From the NCBI RefSeq assembly GCF_041438865.1, contig NZ_CP109450.1, positions 6,698,001-6,762,000 of the forward strand: a DNA stretch of 64,000 bases. Reading direction: 5' to 3'. The position numbers and the translations under genes are program-made. Position 1 is the stretch's first letter. Each line of letters begins with the position of its first letter. The notes under the pieces were generated by a model. That model searched no databases. It was not told where the DNA came from and was given only the letters and a program-made list of their open reading frames with translations. Shown here piece by piece: positions 58,958 through 64,000 of the stretch. This stretch comes from Streptomyces sp. NBC_01471 (GTDB lineage Bacteria > Actinomycetota > Actinomycetes > Streptomycetales > Streptomycetaceae).

Positions 58958-60216
58958 TGCAGCACCGCCCGCTCGACGAACCCGTACGCCCGCACCCGGT
59001 CGACGGCCCCGGGGTCCGGGACGGCGGCGACGGTCCCGACCCCGCCCGGGTCGACCCCGCGGTCCTCGGCGCACTCCTCGGCCGGCACGGCTGGCTCCGC
59101 CGCGGCGGAGCCGCCGGCCGCTATGCCCGCTGGACGCCGCCGGGCCCCGCGGGCCGGGGTACGAGCGTCCTCGTCCCCGAGAGCCGGGCCTTCCCGGACA
59201 GTGAGGACCTGCTGGCCGAGGCGCTCACCGCACTCACCCGCTGTGCCGCGGCGTCGGCCCGCGAGGTACTGGTCGCGCTGGCCGTGCCGAGCGACGAGAT
59301 CCGCTGGTCGCGGGAGACCGCCGACGGCCTCGCGGGGGTGGCCCCCTGGACGGTCCAGGAGCAACTGCGCTCGGCCGCACACCAGATGCTCACGGCGGGC
59401 GCGCTGGCGGCGGCCCGCAGCGCCGGCTACCACGGCGCCCGCCACCGCAGGCAGGCCGGCGCCGCGCTGGACGGCGTGCTGGCGGGGCCGGCCCCGGACG
59501 GGCGCGGGCTCACCGCGTTCGTCCCGGTGGAGCCGGGCCGCCCCGCCGTGGTCCGGCTCCACCACGCGCTCCACGCCGCCAGGGAGGCGGTGGACTACCA
59601 GCGGGCGACCGGCAGGACGGACGCCTTCGACGCCGCGGTCCGCGCCGGCGTGAGCCGCGAGCTCACCGAGGCGGTCGTCGCGCTCGTACGGGGTACCGAA
59701 GGGGTGTCCGTCGCGCTGGCCTGGGCGCCGGCCGCCGGAGTGCCCGAGGGGTGCGCGGCCAGGCCCGAACCGGTCGGGTTCTCACCGGGCGACCTGCCCG
59801 CGCTGCGGGCGGCCGGCGCACGCTATCTGCGGTCCGAACCGTCACTGCCGGTCCGGGTCACGGGCACGGTGGTACGGATGCGCCGCTCGGCGCCGGGCGG
59901 CCCCGGCACGGTGCGGCTGCGGGTGCTGGCCGGGGCGGAGGTCCCGTACGTCCGGATGGTGCTCGACGAGGAGGCGTACCGGATCGCGGGCCACGCCCAT
60001 CTGGTGGGGCTGCCGGTCAGGGTGCAGGGCAGGCTGGAGAGCCGCAGCGGCTTCCGCCGGCTGACCGGCGCCGAAGGGGTGGTTCCCGTCCAGGTGGACG
60101 AGGCGGAACGGGACCGGCTGCTGAAGGCGCTCCAGGAGAACCTGGACTTCTTCGAGGAGGCCTGCGCGGGGGAGCGGCCGCAGCACCCGGACGGGCATAC
60201 CGCGGGGACTCCCTGA
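58957..60216 (+). CDS. hypothetical protein coupled to DUF4365
   Basis: A 419-residue protein of unknown function, Arg/Ala-rich, with no signal peptide or membrane segment. After a variable Pro/Asp-rich 50 residues there are helical stretches (SEDLLAEALTALTRCAAASAR) and a C-terminal beta-rich part (LPVRVTGTVVRMRRS and LVGLPVRVQGRLESRSGFRR) that could be an OB-like fold (inference). The ATG overlaps the DUF4365 stop by one base after a GGAGGG site. The pair precedes thrS by 84 nt. Confidence 0.7.
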   Translation: MQHRPLDEPVRPHPVDGPGVRDGGDGPDPARVDPAVLGALLGRHGWLRRGGAAGRYARWTPPGPAGRGTSVLVPESRAFPDSEDLLAEALTALTRCAAASAREVLVALAVPSDEIRWSRETADGLAGVAPWTVQEQLRSAAHQMLTAGALAAARSAGYHGARHRRQAGAALDGVLAGPAPDGRGLTAFVPVEPGRPAVVRLHHALHAAREAVDYQRATGRTDAFDAAVRAGVSRELTEAVVALVRGTEGVSVALAWAPAAGVPEGCAARPEPVGFSPGDLPALRAAGARYLRSEPSLPVRVTGTVVRMRRSAPGGPGTVRLRVLAGAEVPYVRMVLDEEAYRIAGHAHLVGLPVRVQGRLESRSGFRRLTGAEGVVPVQVDEAERDRLLKALQENLDFFEEACAGERPQHPDGHTAGTP

Positions 60217-60245
60217 CCGTTTCGCAAACCACACCCCGGTCTCGG

Positions 60246-60251
60246 TACGAT
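60246..60251 (+). promoter_or_regulatory. possible -10 box of thrS
   Basis: TACGAT lies 49 nt before the thrS GTG. The -35 region is weak (TTCGCA, 19 nt away). I see no T-box motif in the short leader. Confidence 0.35.
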
Positions 60252-60299
60252 TCAGGCGCGCCGGGCTTCGCCGGCGCACCCCTGAGTCAGGAGAGACCG

Positions 60300-62276
60300 G
60301 TGTCAGACGTCCGTGTGGTCATCCATCGCGATTCCGAGCGGGAAGAGCGCGTGGTGACGACGGGCACCACGGCAGCCGAGCTCTTCCCCGGCGAGCGCAC
60401 CGTCGTCGCGGCCCGGGTGGCCGGTGAGCTGAAGGACCTGGCCTACGCCCTGGCCGACGGCGACGAGGTCGAGCCCGTCGTGATCTCGTCCGAGGACGGC
60501 CTGAACATCCTGCGCCACTCCACCGCGCATGTGATGGCACAGGCCGTGCAGGAGCTCTTCCCCGACGCGAAGCTCGGCATCGGCCCGCCGGTCAAGGACG
60601 GCTTCTACTACGACTTCGACGTCGAGCGGCCGTTCACTCCCGAGGACCTCAAGGCCATCGAGAAGAAGATGCAGGAGATCCAGAAGCGCGGGCAGCGCTT
60701 CTCGCGGCGTGTGGTGACCGACGACGACGCCCGCGCCGAGCTGGCGTCCGAGCCGTACAAGCTGGAGCTCATCGGCATCAAGGGCTCCGCGTCGGCGGAC
60801 GACGGGGCGGACGTCGAGGTGGGCGGCGGCGAGCTGACCATCTACGACAACCTCGACCCGAAGACCGGCGACCTCTGCTGGAAGGACCTCTGCCGCGGTC
60901 CGCACCTGCCCACCACCCGGTTCATCCCCGCCTTCAAGCTGATGCGGAACGCCGCCGCCTACTGGCGCGGCAGCGAGAAGAACCCGATGCTCCAGCGCAT
61001 CTACGGCACCGCCTGGCCCACCAAGGACGAGCTGAAGGCGCACCTGGAGTTCCTGGAGGAGGCCGCCAAGCGCGACCACCGCAAGCTCGGCAACGAGCTG
61101 GACCTCTTCTCGTTCCCGGACGAGATCGGCCCCGGCCTGGCGGTCTTCCACCCCAAGGGCGGCATCATCCGCCGCGCCATGGAGGACTACTCGCGCAAGC
61201 GCCACGAGGAGGAGGGCTACGAGTTCGTCTACTCGCCGCACGCCACCAAGGGCAAGCTCTTCGAGAAGTCCGGCCACCTGGACTGGTACGCGGACGGCAT
61301 GTACCCGCCCATGCAGCTCGACGACGGGGTGGACTACTACCTCAAGCCGATGAACTGCCCGATGCACAACCTGATCTTCGACGCACGCGGCCGCTCGTAC
61401 CGTGAACTGCCGCTGCGCCTCTTCGAGTTCGGCACGGTGTACCGGTACGAGAAGTCGGGCGTCGTGCACGGCCTGACCCGCTCGCGCGGCTTCACCCAGG
61501 ACGACGCGCACATCTACTGCACCAAGGAGCAGATGGCGGACGAGCTGGACAGGACGCTCACCTTCGTCCTGAACCTGCTGCGCGACTACGGCCTGAACGA
61601 CTTCTACCTGGAGCTGTCCACCAAGGACCCGGAGAAGTTCGTCGGCTCGGACGAGGTCTGGGAAGAGGCCACCGAGACGCTCCGCCAGGTCGCCGAGAAG
61701 CAGGGCCTGCCGCTGGTCCCGGACCCCGGCGGCGCCGCGTTCTACGGGCCGAAGATCTCCGTCCAGTGCAAGGACGCCATCGGGCGCACCTGGCAGATGT
61801 CGACCGTCCAGCTCGACTTCAACCTGCCGGAGCGCTTCGACCTGGAGTACACCGGGCCCGACGGCACCAAGCAGCGCCCGGTCATGATCCACCGCGCCCT
61901 GTTCGGCTCCATCGAGCGCTTCTTCGCGGTGCTCCTGGAGCACTACGCGGGTGCGTTCCCGGTGTGGCTGGCGCCCGTCCAGGCGGTCGGCATCCCGATC
62001 GGCGACGCGCACATCCCGTACCTCCAGGAGTTCGCCGCCACGGCCCGCATGCAGGGGCTCCGGGTCGAGGTGGACGCCTCGTCGGACCGGATGCAGAAGA
62101 AGATCCGCAACCAGCAGCGCGCCAAGGTGCCCTTCATGATCATCGCGGGCGACGAGGACATGGCCAACGGCGCCGTCTCCTTCCGGTACCGCGACGGATC
62201 GCAGGAGAACGGCATCCCGGTGGACGACGCCATCGCCAAGATCGCGCAGGCCGTCGAAGACCGCGTACAGGTCTGA
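60300..62276 (+). CDS. thrS: threonyl-tRNA synthetase
   Basis: A 658-residue class II aminoacyl-tRNA synthetase that charges tRNA-Thr. In order there is an N-terminal TGS domain, the editing domain with LNILRHSTAHVMAQAVQE and the later DLCRGPHLPTT, the catalytic core with zinc Cys in YLKPMNCPMHNLIF, motif 2 FEFGTVYRYEKSG and motif 3 region PVMIHRALFGSIERF, and the C-terminal anticodon-binding domain (PVWLAPVQAVGIPIGDAHIP). The GTG at 60300 follows AGGAGAG. Length is usual. A terminator follows directly. Confidence 0.97.
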   Translation: MSDVRVVIHRDSEREERVVTTGTTAAELFPGERTVVAARVAGELKDLAYALADGDEVEPVVISSEDGLNILRHSTAHVMAQAVQELFPDAKLGIGPPVKDGFYYDFDVERPFTPEDLKAIEKKMQEIQKRGQRFSRRVVTDDDARAELASEPYKLELIGIKGSASADDGADVEVGGGELTIYDNLDPKTGDLCWKDLCRGPHLPTTRFIPAFKLMRNAAAYWRGSEKNPMLQRIYGTAWPTKDELKAHLEFLEEAAKRDHRKLGNELDLFSFPDEIGPGLAVFHPKGGIIRRAMEDYSRKRHEEEGYEFVYSPHATKGKLFEKSGHLDWYADGMYPPMQLDDGVDYYLKPMNCPMHNLIFDARGRSYRELPLRLFEFGTVYRYEKSGVVHGLTRSRGFTQDDAHIYCTKEQMADELDRTLTFVLNLLRDYGLNDFYLELSTKDPEKFVGSDEVWEEATETLRQVAEKQGLPLVPDPGGAAFYGPKISVQCKDAIGRTWQMSTVQLDFNLPERFDLEYTGPDGTKQRPVMIHRALFGSIERFFAVLLEHYAGAFPVWLAPVQAVGIPIGDAHIPYLQEFAATARMQGLRVEVDASSDRMQKKIRNQQRAKVPFMIIAGDEDMANGAVSFRYRDGSQENGIPVDDAIAKIAQAVEDRVQV

Positions 62277-62297
62277 TCCGCCGCGGTACGACCTGAT

Positions 62298-62333
62298 GAA
62301 GCCCCCGGGCAGACCTAACTGTCCGGGGGCTTC
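62298..62333. terminator. terminator after thrS, overlapping the next gene's end
   Basis: A 15-bp stem (62298-62312 with 62319-62333, one G-U pair) with a 6-nt loop follows thrS. It includes the stop codon of the convergent channel gene and can serve both. Confidence 0.8.
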
Positions 62334-62980
62334 TCCTCGTCGTCCCGCCGGAAGGTCTGCAGCAGCCACGACGAGAAGGAACCCGTCACGGCGCCGAGCA
62401 GGGCGATCCCGCACGCCATCATGGCCACCGCGATCAGCCGTCCCAGTGGCGTCACGGGGGTCACGTCGCCGTAGCCGACCGTCGAGAGGGTCGCGGCGGC
62501 CCACCACGCGGCATCGCCGAAGGTACGGATGGTGGCGTGCGGCGCGGAGCGCTCACAGCTGTAGACGGCGAGCGATCCGGCGAAAGCGAGCAGTACGGCC
62601 GAGAGCCCCGCGTAGGCGATCACCCGGGCCTGCAGATCCAGCCGAGGCTGCTCCCTCTTCTGCTGCACCGCGTTGTAGAGCGGCACGATCCGCAGCAGCC
62701 GCAGCAGTGGCAGGAGCACCGCCAGCGTGTCCATCCGGTGTCTGGGCGGGAAGCGCAGCCGCTCGCCGCTCAGGACGAGCCGTACCGCGTAGTCCAGTAC
62801 GAAGACCAGCCAGACCGCCAGGGCCACGGCGAGTGCGGTGTCCCGCAGCAGGGGATCGGCGCCCCGCGCCAGTACCCGGACCGCGTAACAGGCGAGGAAG
62901 AGCAGTGCGGCCGCGAAGAGCGGAATCTCTGTGCGCTCTTCCCAGCGGCGCAGACGCTCGCCGGGAATCAGGACGTCCAT
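62315..62980 (-). CDS. two-pore-type potassium channel/ion transporter family protein
   Basis: A 221-residue membrane protein with about five to six hydrophobic segments. The selectivity-filter motif TLSTVGYGDVTP is intact and sits between the last two helices, with a tilted pore helix DAAWWAAATL before it. A basic S4-like stretch (LLPLLRLLRIVPLYNAV) suggests a voltage-sensor-like domain. It is probably a K+ channel. The ATG at 62980 is taken as the start; a longer frame from 63046 adds 22 residues. It is convergent with thrS and divergent from the HIT gene. Confidence 0.85.
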   Translation of the reverse strand: MDVLIPGERLRRWEERTEIPLFAAALLFLACYAVRVLARGADPLLRDTALAVALAVWLVFVLDYAVRLVLSGERLRFPPRHRMDTLAVLLPLLRLLRIVPLYNAVQQKREQPRLDLQARVIAYAGLSAVLLAFAGSLAVYSCERSAPHATIRTFGDAAWWAAATLSTVGYGDVTPVTPLGRLIAVAMMACGIALLGAVTGSFSSWLLQTFRRDDEEKPPDS

Positions 62981-63046
62981 CGGCCCAGCATCGTCGGACT
63001 GCCGTCGCCCGCGCCCCGGCGACACGTCGCGAACGGGGGAAGTCAT

Positions 63047-63604
63047 ATGCTGCACAGCATGACGAGTGAGCCGGAGCAGCAGATCGGAGTGGGCACCCAG
63101 GACGCGTTCCAGCGCCTGTGGACTCCCCACCGGATGGCGTACATCCAGGGGGAGAACAAGCCGAGCGGGCCGGGCTCGGGGGACGACTGTCCGTTCTGCT
63201 CGATCCCGTCGAAGTCCGACGAGGACGGCCTGGTCGTCGCCCGCGGTGAGCACGTGTACGCGGTGCTCAACCTCTACCCGTACAACGGCGGGCACCTCAT
63301 GGTCGTGCCGTTCCGCCATGTCGCCGACTACACGGAGCTGGATGCGGCCGAGACGGCCGAGCTGGCCGAGCTGACCAAGCGGGCCATGACGGCGCTGCGG
63401 ACGGCGTCCGGTGCGCACGGCTTCAACATCGGCATGAACCAGGGGGCGTCGGCCGGGGCGGGCATCGCCGCGCATCTGCACCAGCACGTGGTGCCGCGCT
63501 GGGGTGGTGACACCAACTTCATGCCGGTCGTCGGGCACACCAAGGTGCTTCCGCAGCTGCTGGCCGACACCCGGGCGATGCTGGCCGCGGCCTGGCCGGC
63601 CTGA
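63047..63604 (+). CDS. HIT family hydrolase
   Basis: A 185-residue histidine-triad protein with the active site HLHQHVVPRW near residue 145, a zinc-binding CPFCSIP near residue 49 and LNLYPYNGGHLMVVPFRH. HIT enzymes hydrolyse or transfer nucleotides; this branch includes Ap4A phosphorylase-like actinobacterial proteins. The ATG at 63047 has GGGGGA 6 nt upstream; the ATG at 63059 lies 7 nt after TATGCT and would suit a leaderless mRNA, so the start is open by four residues. Confidence 0.9.
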   Translation: MLHSMTSEPEQQIGVGTQDAFQRLWTPHRMAYIQGENKPSGPGSGDDCPFCSIPSKSDEDGLVVARGEHVYAVLNLYPYNGGHLMVVPFRHVADYTELDAAETAELAELTKRAMTALRTASGAHGFNIGMNQGASAGAGIAAHLHQHVVPRWGGDTNFMPVVGHTKVLPQLLADTRAMLAAAWPA

Positions 63605-63654
63605 GCGCGGGCGGCGCCCGTACGAGGGCGTGGCCCGACCCCGTGAAAGAGGCA

Positions 63655-63697
63655 GAGAGGCAGGGTCCCGGCGGGTGCCGGGGGCCCTGCCTCTCTC
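63655..63697 (+). terminator. terminator after the HIT gene
   Basis: GAGAGGCAGGG (63655-63665) pairs with CCCTGCCTCTC (63685 to 63695), extended inward by a further G/C-rich stem with one bulge. It lies 51 nt after the stop codon, before the convergent partial gene. Confidence 0.7.
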
Positions 63698-63731
63698 ATG
63701 GGGCGGGTGTCGAGGCCGCGGGTGCCGGGCG

Positions 63732-64000
63732 TCAGGCGTCGTAGACGTCGGCCTTGCGCGGTGTCGGGTCCTGCACCATTCCGCTGAGGACCATCGAGCG
63801 GTTGGTGAAGGAATCGGTGTTCACACCGTGTTCGTCGAGCACCCGCATCGCCGCCGTGTGCACGGCGCGCAGCACCGGAGTGGCGGCCCGCATCGCGTCG
63901 TCCGCCATGAAGCGGTGCCGCCAGGGCTTGTCGGCCCAGGCGTGCCGCATCCCGAACGGCTCGGGCAGCGTGATCTTCCCGCCGCAGAAGTCGAGGACGG
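63732..64000 (-). CDS. unrecognised protein, C-terminal part (5' end outside window)
   Basis: The last 89 codons of a gene that runs off the right edge. The visible product reads from VLDFCGGKITLPEPFGMRHA to the end HGVNTDSFTNRSMVLSGMVQ and a short charged tail (RKADVYDA). I do not recognise a family. It is probably not a chance frame, since the region has typical third-position GC, and it is oriented towards a terminator shared with the HIT gene. Confidence 0.6.
   Translation of the reverse strand, partial: VLDFCGGKITLPEPFGMRHAWADKPWRHRFMADDAMRAATPVLRAVHTAAMRVLDEHGVNTDSFTNRSMVLSGMVQDPTPRKADVYDA

Overview
The window is high-GC actinobacterial DNA and almost certainly comes from a Streptomyces chromosome. 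The evidence is very high third-position GC, frequent GTG starts, many leaderless genes with a TANNNT box 6-7 nt before the start codon, an SsgB sporulation protein, a BluB-CobT fusion of the Streptomyces type, and a Gly-Cys-Val tRNA cluster. Most genes are core metabolism and housekeeping. I see no prophage, IS element, CRISPR array, or polyketide or peptide synthetase cluster.

Layout. 1-6.1 kb: the 3' end of a UvrA-like ABC gene, a small lipoprotein, a divergent TetR/flavin-monooxygenase pair with tandem operators, and a HEAT-repeat protein coupled to a MerR-HEAT fusion. 6.2-11.2 kb: argCJBDR behind an ARG-box promoter. 11.3-18.0 kb: an L,D-transpeptidase-like protein, then a minus-strand run (GntR, ADP-ribosylglycohydrolase, NCS1 permease, PfkB kinase, BASS symporter) that reads as an uptake-and-salvage unit for an unknown glycoside or nucleoside, and a PPOX-fold protein. 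18.1-21.0 kb: argG with its own ARG box, then argH. 21.0-29.3 kb: aldo/keto reductase, PRPP synthetase, a self-regulated TetR-MFS efflux pair, acyltransferase, glycerophosphodiesterase, a small sigma-like protein and two membrane proteins. 29.5-32.6 kb: metNIQ preceded by a 28-codon leader ORF ending in Cys and Met codons. 32.7-41 kb: cobalamin/siroheme genes (cobL, bluB-cobT, cobA/cysG) and an RNA methyltransferase.

41-49.3 kb: an anchored Ser/Thr kinase, small proteins, five tRNA genes on the minus strand, pabB-pabC for p-aminobenzoate, an acetyltransferase and a DsbA-like protein. 49.4-55.5 kb: an L-rhamnose catabolic operon (rhaI, a bifunctional aldolase/dehydrogenase, rhaB) divergent from a LacI regulator, with palindromic operators. 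55.6-64 kb: ssgB, a PGPGW membrane protein, two tRNA-Val(CAC) genes, a DEDDh exonuclease, a coupled DUF4365/unknown pair, thrS, an ion channel, a HIT protein and a partial gene at the edge.

How it works together. Arginine synthesis is nearly complete: ArgJ recycles acetyl groups, ArgR is encoded in the operon and ARG boxes precede both arg transcripts; argF is not in the window. Methionine uptake is probably controlled in its leader. The rhamnose operon supplies isomerase, kinase and aldolase, but no transporter is present. The best leads are the metNIQ leader peptide, the GntR/ARH/NCS1/PfkB salvage unit, a 44-codon ORF tied by 4-nt overlaps to argC and argJ, a possible structured leader before bluB-cobT, the HEAT/MerR-HEAT pair and the DUF4365 pair.
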